From assembly GCF_003668575.1 (NCBI RefSeq), contig NZ_RCVZ01000006.1, positions 62,001 to 126,000 of the forward strand: a stretch of DNA of 64,000 nt, written 5' to 3'. Source of the DNA: Falsibacillus albus. GTDB taxonomy: Bacteria > Bacillota > Bacilli > Bacillales > DSM-25281. The position numbers were made by a program, and so were the translations under genes. The notes under the pieces are model-generated. The model had not been told where the DNA came from, searched no databases, and worked only from the letters and a program-made list of their open reading frames with translations. This document shows positions 17,543 to 25,407 of this stretch, piece by piece (the first letter of the stretch is position 1; every line of letters starts with the position of its first letter).

Positions 17543-17585
17543 GGGTTGAAATGAGGGAAAAGGGCCACTCATTTCAACCCTTTTT
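17543..17585 (+). terminator. Terminator after the 54-codon gene
   Basis: GGGTTGAAATGA (17543-17554) pairs perfectly with TCATTTCAACCC (17569-17580) and is followed by TTTTT. Confidence 0.88.
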
Positions 17586-17798
17586 GATTTTCTGGAGATG
17601 CAGGTTAAGGAGTTGAATGATGCTGCTTTGCAAAAAACAAACAAATATTAATGAAAATCGAGGAAAAAACTAGTAAAATGTATGGAAGATACTCTTACCA
17701 TAAAACTTAATAAAATGGACAATCTAATATACATACTGGGCAGGTCCATCCCTTGATTGGTAATTGTAAATGCACAGCTACAAGAGGAGGCATTTTAC

Positions 17799-19376
17799 TT
17801 GCACAAACTTGATCCACATTATGTGTTTGAACTTGGACTATTATTAGTGATGCTGGCAGCTGGAATAACTGCTGTAGCCAAGAAATTTCGCCAGCCCTAT
17901 CCCATAGCATTGGTGATTGTCGGTGCGGTCATTGGGACGTTTGATATCCCGGGTCTGGAATCATTAAAGCTTTTTATTACAAAAGGGGAAATTTTTAATT
18001 TCGTCGTGATTACATTATTTCTACCTGCATTATTAGGTGAAGCCGCTCTGAAACTCCCTTATCCACATTTAAAGAATAATAAAGAACCAATTGCTGCGCT
18101 GGCTTTCGGAGGAACTTTAATATCATTTCTAATCATCGGGTTTTCCATCCATTATCTTTTCGACTTTCCGATCCCAGCTTCATTTGTCTTTGCTGCTCTG
18201 ATGAGCGCAACCGATCCGGTCAGTGTTCTTTCGATTTTCAAAAGTTTGGGTGTGAAAAAAAGATTGGCCATAGTCGTTGAAGGGGAAAGTCTTTTCAATG
18301 ATGGTTTGGCGGTTGTACTGTTCAACATTTCTGCCTTTTACCTTCTTTCGTACATCGATGCAGGATGGGCTGGGCTTGGGAACGGGATTTGGGAATTCAT
18401 AAAGGTCATCTCCCTCGGCTTGATGGTTGGTGGAGGTTTAGGTTATGCATTTTCCATATTGACTAAGTTCTATGATGACTATCCTTTGGAAATCATGTTC
18501 AGCGTCATTTTGTTTTATGGATCTTTCCTGCTGGCAGAAAGCCTGCATGCATCAGGGGTAATCGCTGTAGTCACTGCTGCCATCATCTTTGGAAATTTCG
18601 GTGCACGAATCGGGATGAGCCCTACTACCAAATTGAACATAAGCAACTTCTGGGATGTTGCTGCATTGTTGGCCAATTCGCTTGTATTCTTGATGGTCGG
18701 ACTGGAAATTACAAGGATTAATCTCATGGATAAATGGGGATTGATCGTAGGGGCGATTGTCCTCGTTTTGATTGCCAGGACCATTGCAGTATACTCAAGT
18801 CTGGCTTTCATCAAAAGCTTTCCGACTAAATGGAAGCACATCATCAACTGGGGTGGATTGAAGGGCTCTTTATCCATCGCCCTTGTATTAAGTTTGCCGC
18901 ATGATTTTGAAGGAAGAGAAGATATCCTGATTTTGGCATTCAGTGTGGTCCTGTTCTCCCTTGTGGTGCAGGGGCTATCCATCAAACCATTGATCGGCAA
19001 GCTCGGGATCAAGCAAAAGAGTGAGGCCATGATCGAGTATGAAGAGCTGCTGGCACAGCTGCACCGGTATGAAACAGCCATACAGGAAATACACCGGATC
19101 AAGCAAAAGCTGTTTATCACTGAGCACGTCTCAACAGAATTAATTGAAACATATGAAAAGAGAATCGACATGGTCAAAGCTCAGCTGACCCATATATTTG
19201 AAACGAATCCGGAATTTAAAGAAGATCAATTATCAACTTTGCAAAAGCACGTTCTATATGCCGAGCACGAAGCAATTGATAAATTATTGCGTGAGGACAT
19301 CATTTCAAATGAAGTGGCTGAAAAAGAGCATGAAGATGTGACTGATTCAATCGTCAAAATTGGAGAAAAGCACTAA
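17799..19376 (+). CDS. CPA1-family cation/proton antiporter
   Basis: This 525-residue antiporter has about 12 transmembrane segments and a cytosolic helical tail (last 120 residues, rich in Glu and Lys). The CPA1 ion-site motifs are present: SATDPVSVLSIFK (about residue 141) and VVEGESLFNDGLAVVLF (about 159). The WGGLKGSLSIAL segment is also typical. It probably exchanges Na+ or K+ for H+ at the cell membrane. GAGGAGG lies eight bases before the TTG at 17799. The frame from 17757 lacks such a site. The gene stands alone. Confidence 0.83.
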   Translation: MHKLDPHYVFELGLLLVMLAAGITAVAKKFRQPYPIALVIVGAVIGTFDIPGLESLKLFITKGEIFNFVVITLFLPALLGEAALKLPYPHLKNNKEPIAALAFGGTLISFLIIGFSIHYLFDFPIPASFVFAALMSATDPVSVLSIFKSLGVKKRLAIVVEGESLFNDGLAVVLFNISAFYLLSYIDAGWAGLGNGIWEFIKVISLGLMVGGGLGYAFSILTKFYDDYPLEIMFSVILFYGSFLLAESLHASGVIAVVTAAIIFGNFGARIGMSPTTKLNISNFWDVAALLANSLVFLMVGLEITRINLMDKWGLIVGAIVLVLIARTIAVYSSLAFIKSFPTKWKHIINWGGLKGSLSIALVLSLPHDFEGREDILILAFSVVLFSLVVQGLSIKPLIGKLGIKQKSEAMIEYEELLAQLHRYETAIQEIHRIKQKLFITEHVSTELIETYEKRIDMVKAQLTHIFETNPEFKEDQLSTLQKHVLYAEHEAIDKLLREDIISNEVAEKEHEDVTDSIVKIGEKH

Positions 19377-19384
19377 AGCTTGGC

Positions 19385-19560
19385 TTTTTTAAACAACGCT
19401 GTTGATTTCCGCGCAAGACTTCGCTATCCGCGGCCGGGGAGCCTCCTCGGCTATCGTCTCCGGGGTCTCCCTGACTCCCCTTTTCCCGCCGGAGTCTTCG
19501 ATTTGCCCTCCAATCAACAGCTGGGGAGAGCTTATACAACAATAAGCTTTAACAAAGCCT
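19385..19560 (+). repeat. Full-length short copy of the dispersed repeat
   Basis: The ends GGCTTTTTTAAA (19382 on) and TTTAACAAAGCC (to 19560) are imperfect inverted repeats. Inside are GCTGTTGATTTCCGCGCAAG, GCCTCCTCGGCTATCG, CCGCCGGAGTCTTCG and CCAATCAACAGCTG, so GTTGAT and ATCAAC also face each other. It is about 180 bp long with no gene. Confidence 0.78.
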
Positions 19561-19589
19561 AAAGTTTAAAAGCTAAAGGAGGAAATCCA

Positions 19590-19910
19590 TTATGGATTTC
19601 CTCCTTTCTCATCAAAAATGGTAATGACAAATCGTTCATGGTCTTCGTCAACCAAAATACAATATTCACTTAAAGGGGAAAGGCCGATAAGGTTTTGGAT
19701 TTCTTTTGGTATGAGGACGGCTCCTTTTTCAGATACCATCCTTATATTATGCACTGTAGGATTGTCAGGGCTTTTGATGATGATTGAACCGTCATAATAA
19801 AATATTTCAGCCTGGTTCCCGGGTTTCAGGTCGAATTCATCCAGCCATCTGCGTGGCAGCTTGACATACCCCGTTTTATTGAAGTCTTTGCATTTATACA
19901 GTTTAGTCAT
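19590..19910 (-). CDS. AbrB/SpoVT-like DNA-binding-fold protein
   Basis: This 106-residue protein appears to hold two swapped-hairpin AbrB-type segments. The first is TGYVKLPRRWLDEFDLKPGN followed by a short strand pair (EIFYYDGSIIIKSP). The second is RMVSEKGAVLIPKEIQNLIG. This is the fold of MazE/AbrB/SpoVT regulators, which bind DNA as dimers. AGGAG is eight bases upstream of the ATG at 19910. The longer frame from 19955 has no support. No toxin partner is adjacent. The TelA-like and XpaC genes lie upstream in the same orientation. Confidence 0.65.
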   Translation of the reverse strand: MTKLYKCKDFNKTGYVKLPRRWLDEFDLKPGNQAEIFYYDGSIIIKSPDNPTVHNIRMVSEKGAVLIPKEIQNLIGLSPLSEYCILVDEDHERFVITIFDEKGGNP

Positions 19911-19961
19911 GATACCATCTCCTAGTATTCTATATACCCAGAGGATGGAGATCAAACGTTT

Positions 19962-20747
19962 TTAAGGGGAATTTTTTGCTTGTTCTTGAATCATCTCATG
20001 GAGGCTTGAAATAAATTGATTATGGATATGGTCAAATCTCAGGCATTCTGTTTTTAATGAAACGCTGCCTTCTTGAACCAAATGAAGCATGTCTTTTAAT
20101 TGTTCCCTCCAGCGGGGGATTGCTTCATTCAGATTGAATTGAATAAATCGTATCAAAACTTTCATGGAATGATGAAGCGATTCCAATTTCTGCTTTGTTT
20201 CCTGAAAAATGACCAATCTCACATTTAACTCAATTATGCAATCCGCAAGCCTTTTTTCAGTGCCTCCATCCAAGGTGGGGGCCATTCTTTTTTGAAGAAT
20301 TGATAATGATTGAATGAATTCCTTTATTTTTGCGTTGTGGTACTCGTAATCGTCTTCCAATTTCGCAAGTGTTGTTTTCTCTTCATTCAATAAAGTATCA
20401 AGAATTCGACCAAGCTTAAGTTGTAGCCTTTCCACTTGAGCTTCAACCTGCAAGCACTTTGAAAGGAGGGGGCGCGGACTGTTTTTCAATCCAAAAAACC
20501 ATTTTCGGGACGGGCTTTTTTGAATATTCCTTAAGTCTCGAAAGTCTATGCTTTCCAATTTGGTCAATATTTCTGACAATAATTGATGAACGTGTCTCAT
20601 CTCACTTGAATGGATGTGATTCAATAAATGGGAGTCGAAGAAATTAAGTTTGGAATAGTGACGCCTGCATTCATCCTCGATTCCTGAGATATCGGGGATA
20701 TTCTTCCCGGCTATAGGCATCTCCTTACTAAAGTTACTGTTTGTCAT
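19962..20747 (-). CDS. Short TelA-like coiled-coil protein
   Basis: This 261-residue, strongly helical, charged protein has heptad-like stretches (for example LQVEAQVERLQLKLGRILDT). It starts just six bases after the xpaC stop. In B. subtilis xpaC is followed by yaaN, a TelA-family (tellurite/toxic anion resistance) protein of about 386 residues. The position and helical pattern suggest a shortened TelA relative, but sequence similarity is weak to my eye and I put this forward as inference. No signal peptide or membrane segment is visible. Confidence 0.5.
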   Translation of the reverse strand: MTNSNFSKEMPIAGKNIPDISGIEDECRRHYSKLNFFDSHLLNHIHSSEMRHVHQLLSEILTKLESIDFRDLRNIQKSPSRKWFFGLKNSPRPLLSKCLQVEAQVERLQLKLGRILDTLLNEEKTTLAKLEDDYEYHNAKIKEFIQSLSILQKRMAPTLDGGTEKRLADCIIELNVRLVIFQETKQKLESLHHSMKVLIRFIQFNLNEAIPRWREQLKDMLHLVQEGSVSLKTECLRFDHIHNQFISSLHEMIQEQAKNSP

Positions 20748-20753
20748 ATGAAA

Positions 20754-21365
20754 TCACCAATGTTTTTGTTTTACGTACTCGATTTCCACCTGAAGGTCAT
20801 GGAGGTCACCCGAATGGAGCTTGATTAAATCATCATTCAATGATTGATTGATTAAGCTCAAAGCCTCCTTGGCTTCGCCCATCGTTTTGCGAAAGGATGG
20901 ATCATTTAAGCCATTGGCAGATAGTGCAGCATATTTTTCTGTGATTTCAACAGCCGAATCGAGATGCTGATAAAAAAATTGCTCACAGGAAAAAAACAAT
21001 TGAGGTTTTAGTTTTACAGTATGAAATATTTGTTTGGATAATTTTTGGGTTTCATAGAACTGTCTAAAGGCAGAAATGGATTTTAATTGAAATATTGATT
21101 TATTCAGCTTCTTTATTTTTTGTTTGGATTCTTTTAATTGTTGCCGTATGTATGCATACTCTTTACGGTCGAGGCCATATTGCTTATGGATATTGGCTGT
21201 TTGCATCCACTTGATGATGAAGTAAATGGCGATTGAAGAACTTATTGCAAGAACGCTAGTAAGGGAAAATGGGATATTCCATGAAAAAAAGCTCAAAAGC
21301 CAAATAAAGATCCCGGATAGAGTTGAAATGCAGCTTCTTATGATATAGCGCATGAAAGATTTCAT
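20754..21365 (-). CDS. xpaC: XpaC-family membrane protein
   Basis: This 203-residue protein has two N-terminal membrane segments (about residues 8-50) and a cytosolic helical domain with blocks such as KLSKQIFHTVKLKPQLFFSC, EQFFYQHLDSAVEITEKYA and LHDLQVEIEYVKQ. It matches the XpaC family, named for hydrolysis of an indolyl phosphate dye, though the true role is unclear. GAGGGAG lies nine bases before the ATG at 21365. It forms a two-gene unit with the TelA-like gene. Confidence 0.72.
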   Translation of the reverse strand: MKSFMRYIIRSCISTLSGIFIWLLSFFSWNIPFSLTSVLAISSSIAIYFIIKWMQTANIHKQYGLDRKEYAYIRQQLKESKQKIKKLNKSIFQLKSISAFRQFYETQKLSKQIFHTVKLKPQLFFSCEQFFYQHLDSAVEITEKYAALSANGLNDPSFRKTMGEAKEALSLINQSLNDDLIKLHSGDLHDLQVEIEYVKQKHW

Positions 21366-21486
21366 CGTCTTTGGCTCCCTCAATTTGGTAACTCCATCTT
21401 ATAATATTGACTTCCGGCAAGCAAGTTGTTCACCTACATGGATGGTGCATCTTTTTCTTTGGTGTCTTCAAAATCCATTCTGTGCA

Positions 21487-21515
21487 CAAAAAAAGGAGTG
21501 CATTTGCACACCTCC
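21487..21515 (-). terminator. Hairpin after the acylphosphatase gene
   Basis: On the minus strand GGTGTGCA pairs with TGCACTCC (seven of eight) and is followed by a run of T residues. It lies ten bases past the stop. Confidence 0.6.
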
Positions 21516-21524
21516 AATTTTTTC

Positions 21525-21803
21525 CTAATATAAAATATCAAAAGATGAAAATTCTTTTTCTGTTGCCTTCCATGTCCATTGTACATCCCTTACCTTTGAA
21601 AAGGGAGTGGGGTTATCCTTCAGTTTGTCGATGAAAGGATAGATGACTTTCTCATCACCTTGTACGAAAACTTCCACTGATCCATCTCCCAGGTTCTTGA
21701 CCCACCCGTATAAACCATTTTCCATGGCGATTTTTTGGACAGTGAACCGGAAACCGACACCCTGTACTTTGCCCGTTACAAAAATATTAGCGCTTTTGAT
21801 CAA
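21525..21803 (-). CDS. acyP: Acylphosphatase
   Basis: This 92-residue protein is the usual length for the family. The substrate-binding loop and catalytic arginine are in GKVQGVGFRFTVQ, and the catalytic asparagine is in GWVKNLGDGSVEV. It hydrolyses acyl phosphates such as acetyl phosphate or carbamoyl phosphate in the cytosol. GAGGTGAGG precedes the TTG at 21803, which gives the standard N-terminus. The frame extends to 21833 without support. Confidence 0.88.
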   Translation of the reverse strand: MIKSANIFVTGKVQGVGFRFTVQKIAMENGLYGWVKNLGDGSVEVFVQGDEKVIYPFIDKLKDNPTPFSKVRDVQWTWKATEKEFSSFDILY

Positions 21804-21894
21804 TGCAGCCTCACCTCGATTTATCTTTGGCAAGGATTATAACATTCACATATCACCATGTAAAAAATATGAATGTTTCATTACTCTAAAAAGT

Positions 21895-22035
21895 GTGATT
21901 TCCGCTGGAGGATGCTCGTTTTTTGAGCGGCGTCCGGTGATCCCTCAGGACATTGCATTCACTTCTTCGAGCCTAACATCGCACGAAGAAAATGCGTATG
22001 CATTTTCGAGGAGTCACCCACCTTCCGACCATTAA
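21895..22035. repeat. Degenerate dispersed-repeat copy with hairpin
   Basis: It contains TTTCCGCTGGAGGATGCTCG and the hairpin GAAAATGC-GTAT-GCATTTTC followed by GAGGAGTC. The same hairpin occurs near 5003 with an A-T pair instead of G-C. No gene is present. Confidence 0.5.
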
Positions 22036-22160
22036 TATGATTAATTCGGGACCAGAAAACCTGTTCAAAAATAATCTTTGTTTCGTTAATAGCCAAAAAA
22101 TCCTTTCGATTTGAAGGCAATCTCAAACACATTGCTTGTCTATCATCTGAAAATGATGAC

Positions 22161-22964
22161 CTATAGGGATTTGATAAAATTGGCGACAGATCGATTAAAT
22201 TCATCTGGTTCTTCCAAGAAAGGGCAATGGCAGCTGTTTTCGAATATTTGTAAAACCGATCCCGGAATTGAATGATAAAGATGTTCGCCGGCAGCTACAG
22301 GAATCAGTTTTTCGTCCCGTCCGAAACAGAGAAGAGTCGGGGTGGCGATTGACGGAAGAAAATCTCTATAGTCGACGATGGATTGATCGAATAAAATGGC
22401 ACTGGCGATGGATTCTGGCACCTTATTCACTTCTTCATTCATCCACTTTGCATCCTCTGACGATAAAGGTTCCTTAAACATCAGGGGGATGAATTCGGAA
22501 ACAAACTGCTCTCTGTTCGTTTGGATTTGCCGCATAAAATGAATAAGCGTAGGTAAATCAAACGCTCCGATATCAAAATCGGACCATTTAAAATCCGAAG
22601 CTAACTCATCGACAATAACTGTGCCCTTGACTGATTGGTTTCCGAAAGACTTTAAATATTCCCATACAACAAAAGCACCCATCGACCACCCGACTAGAAT
22701 GACTTCCTTTAATTTCAGTTTGTTTATAAAGGAGTGGAGGTCAGCGGCATACGATGAAACTGTATGTCCAGAGGGGACTTTGGATGACTTTCCGTGTCCC
22801 CGCAGATCAATCGTGATTGTCCGGAATTGCTTTTCAAAAAAAGGAATTTGCTTTTGGAAGAACTTACTGCTCATCCAAACTCCGTGAATGAAAATGATGG
22901 GAGTGCCTGTTCCACTGTCCGTATAAAAAAGGATGGTATCATCATTCAGCTTAAATTCCGCCAT
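22161..22964 (-). CDS. Alpha/beta-hydrolase
   Basis: This 267-residue alpha/beta-hydrolase has the oxyanion segment HGVWMSS (residue 27 on), the nucleophile elbow GWSMG (Ser94), an acidic residue in FGRDEKLIP (about Asp218) and the catalytic histidine in NSCHCPF (about His247). It could be an esterase, lactonase or haloperoxidase-like enzyme. The sequence alone does not give the substrate. AGGAGG precedes the ATG. It is 21 bp downstream of the cupredoxin gene and probably in the same transcript. Confidence 0.78.
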   Translation of the reverse strand: MAEFKLNDDTILFYTDSGTGTPIIFIHGVWMSSKFFQKQIPFFEKQFRTITIDLRGHGKSSKVPSGHTVSSYAADLHSFINKLKLKEVILVGWSMGAFVVWEYLKSFGNQSVKGTVIVDELASDFKWSDFDIGAFDLPTLIHFMRQIQTNREQFVSEFIPLMFKEPLSSEDAKWMNEEVNKVPESIASAILFDQSIVDYRDFLPSIATPTLLCFGRDEKLIPVAAGEHLYHSIPGSVLQIFENSCHCPFLEEPDEFNRSVANFIKSL

Positions 22965-22985
22965 TGATATTTGCCTCCTAATCGA

Positions 22986-23435
22986 TTAATCAACAACAAT
23001 ATAGCCAATCATCGGCCCTTGATGGGCATAATCTTCGTGCATATTACAGATGATGCGATATACGCCTTCTTTCGTGAATTTTAATGGTACTATTGTTTCT
23101 TTTCCTTTCTTCACAGTCCCTTTAATGTTAGTACCTTCAATATAAAAAGGGTGTTCATCACCATTGACCCCATATATTTTCAGATTGACCTTTTCATTTT
23201 TTTGCAGGACGATCGTACCGGGATCCCATCTGTATGCCTCGATCATCTTACCATCCTTCGTCGTAGATTTAAATTCTGCAGTGATCATATTGATCGTACG
23301 AACCCCTTTATCAGCATCTACTATGGTTTCCACACTATCAGGCTTTAAAGTAAACCATGCTGCGGCACCGATGATCGCCAAGAATAATAATAGAATTGCG
23401 ACAATATTCTTCTTTTTGATGACAATGAAATTCAA
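22986..23435 (-). CDS. Membrane-anchored cupredoxin-like protein
   Basis: This 149-residue protein has an N-terminal membrane anchor (residues about 10-30), then a beta-rich domain. Candidate copper ligands are His95 (GDEHPFY), Cys130 and His133 (IICNMHED), His138 and Met142 (AHQGPM), a type 1 copper arrangement on the outer face of the membrane. It may carry electrons or store copper. The C-to-M spacing is longer than in plastocyanin, so a CuA-less oxidase-type fold or a copper chaperone is also possible. It starts with TTG behind AAGGGGG. It is divergent from the pyruvate-kinase-like gene. Confidence 0.72.
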   Translation of the reverse strand: MNFIVIKKKNIVAILLLFLAIIGAAAWFTLKPDSVETIVDADKGVRTINMITAEFKSTTKDGKMIEAYRWDPGTIVLQKNEKVNLKIYGVNGDEHPFYIEGTNIKGTVKKGKETIVPLKFTKEGVYRIICNMHEDYAHQGPMIGYIVVD

Positions 23436-23588
23436 ATCTCTTCCCCCTTCAATATCAAATTACTTAACTATATGCAGACAAGCCTGTAATTTTTCCGTTT
23501 TTTTCCCTTTTGAAAGGAGCTTGCTAAAATGGCACAACTTTTGAACGAAGGAATATATTATAAGCATCTTTAGGCTGGGGTGACAGTC

Positions 23589-25394
23589 ATGTCCGTATAT
23601 CAAAACCAAAATGTGGTTAATAGATTGAAATTAGCAAGATGGCTTCAAGTAATATACGAAGAGACGATAGAGAATGAAGGAAATTGTTTGAATGAGATAG
23701 ATTTCAGCATTCGTAATTTGTATGCGTACCTAAAGCTGAGAAGGTTACGGCTGCATCATCTGGAATCAAAGATGCTATCGGAAGGCCTCGGGTCATTCAA
23801 ACAGTCAGAAGAACACGTAGAGCACTTTTTACAAAAGAGCATCGAAAATTTAACAAACCGTCCTATCGGAAGCGAAGGAAGATATGACTGGTGGAAAGCC
23901 ACGCGGTTAAGAAAGGAAAGGGCAACATGCCTATTCGGTGCATACGATTCGGAGAAAACAGTAAAAAAAATGGTCACCATGGATATGAATATGAGTAATG
24001 AAACAATTGAGAGGCTTCTCAAGTGCGGGATGGATTTGGCAAGGATTAATTGCTCCCACGACAGTCCAGGAGAATGGATCAAAATGATATATAAAATCAA
24101 ACAGATTGAGGCTGCCATCGGCAATGATGGATGTCAAATATTCATGGATCTCCCTGGGCCAAAGATTCGTGTAAAAAATATATTATATAATCCATATACG
24201 ACGAAGGTTTCCGTCAATTCTGATGAAGCCAAGCAAGGAATGGTGGCAGAAAGGAAGATGAACGATGTCGAGGATGTCAAAGCAAGTTTTATGATAGAAA
24301 TCAAGGGAAGGGACCATTTTCAATCGATTGAAGGAAATGAAGTGCTGGAAATTAAACAAGGGAATGAACAGAAAGCTAAACTGAACATTATTAAGGTATT
24401 GGATGACCACAGCTTATTGGTTGAAACGCATGAGTCATTCGAAGTCAACCAGAATTGTAAGCTGTTTATCGGAAACACTGGAATTGATATTACAAATGTA
24501 CAACTTGATCCGATGCAGATGAGACTGAAAAAAGGGTATAAAGTAAGAATTTATCTAGATGAAAACAATTTCAAACGAATCAGGGGAAACAGCCAATGCG
24601 CTTGTATTTCTGTTTCACATCCAAAGGCATTGAGAAATGTGAGGCTGAAAGACAGGGTCTACTTTGATGATGGCCAAGTCGAGGGAAAGGTGATGCGCAT
24701 AACCCCTGATTTTATTGAGCTTTTGATTCTCACTCCGTCTGAAAAGGCAAAAAAGATAAAGGCTGGAAAGGGAGTGAACTTTCCCGATTCCTTTGTTCAT
24801 TTAATGATGCCGAATTTGACGAATCAAGATCTAAAATACCTGCCTGTCATCATTGAACATGCAGATATCATCGGGTTATCTTTTGTCAATCATCCTCAAG
24901 ACGTAAAAAAGCTAAAGGATATACTTGAAGATTATGGGAGAACCGATATTGGCATCGTCGCAAAAATTGAAACGAAGGAAGGTGTCAATCAACTTTCCAG
25001 CATTTTGGAGGAAGGTCTTCAATATCCAAAATTCGGTGTTATGATTGCCAGGGGTGATCTAGCAGTCGAAATCGGCTTTCAAACGATGATTTCAATTCAG
25101 CAGCATATTATCAGTATGTGCAACGCTGCACATGTGCCTGTGATTTGGGCAACAGAAGTACTGGAGCTGTTAACCAAAAAAGGTCAGCCAAGCAGGTCTG
25201 AAATCTCAGATGTCTTTTTAGGGAGCAAATCAGATTGCATCATGTTAAATAAAGGACCTTATATTTCAGAGTCATTAAAGATGCTCGATATGCTCCTTCA
25301 AGGCGAAATAACATCCAATGTCTTTTATCGCAGCGATACCCGCAATTTTTTTCAATCGCAGTTTGAAATAATGAATATAAGGAGAACTACTTAA
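23589..25394 (+). CDS. Pyruvate kinase-like protein with extra N-terminal domain
   Basis: This protein has about 601 residues. After roughly 115 residues of unrecognised, charged helical sequence come pyruvate-kinase landmarks: MVTMDMNM plus LARINCSHDSPGEW, MDLPGPKIRV, IIGLSFVNHPQDV, IVAKIETKEGV, GVMIARGDLAVEIGF and VPVIWATEVLELLTKKGQPSRSE. The catalytic-lysine and acidic metal-site segments are kept, but the substrate loop reads ATEVLE where classical enzymes have ATQMLE. The allosteric C-terminal domain is missing. It is likely a divergent paralogue, not the main glycolytic enzyme. The ATG at 23589 is chosen over the GTG at 23580. The 51-bp repeat array begins about 50 bp after its stop. 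Confidence 0.72.
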   Translation: MSVYQNQNVVNRLKLARWLQVIYEETIENEGNCLNEIDFSIRNLYAYLKLRRLRLHHLESKMLSEGLGSFKQSEEHVEHFLQKSIENLTNRPIGSEGRYDWWKATRLRKERATCLFGAYDSEKTVKKMVTMDMNMSNETIERLLKCGMDLARINCSHDSPGEWIKMIYKIKQIEAAIGNDGCQIFMDLPGPKIRVKNILYNPYTTKVSVNSDEAKQGMVAERKMNDVEDVKASFMIEIKGRDHFQSIEGNEVLEIKQGNEQKAKLNIIKVLDDHSLLVETHESFEVNQNCKLFIGNTGIDITNVQLDPMQMRLKKGYKVRIYLDENNFKRIRGNSQCACISVSHPKALRNVRLKDRVYFDDGQVEGKVMRITPDFIELLILTPSEKAKKIKAGKGVNFPDSFVHLMMPNLTNQDLKYLPVIIEHADIIGLSFVNHPQDVKKLKDILEDYGRTDIGIVAKIETKEGVNQLSSILEEGLQYPKFGVMIARGDLAVEIGFQTMISIQQHIISMCNAAHVPVIWATEVLELLTKKGQPSRSEISDVFLGSKSDCIMLNKGPYISESLKMLDMLLQGEITSNVFYRSDTRNFFQSQFEIMNIRRTT

Positions 25395-25407
25395 TCCATA
25401 CAGAACC

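Noticed and set aside
18515-19177. 220-codon minus-strand frame inside the antiporter gene
   Set aside because: It is antisense to conserved membrane segments of the antiporter. The Ser/Thr/Ile-rich product is typical of a shadow frame.
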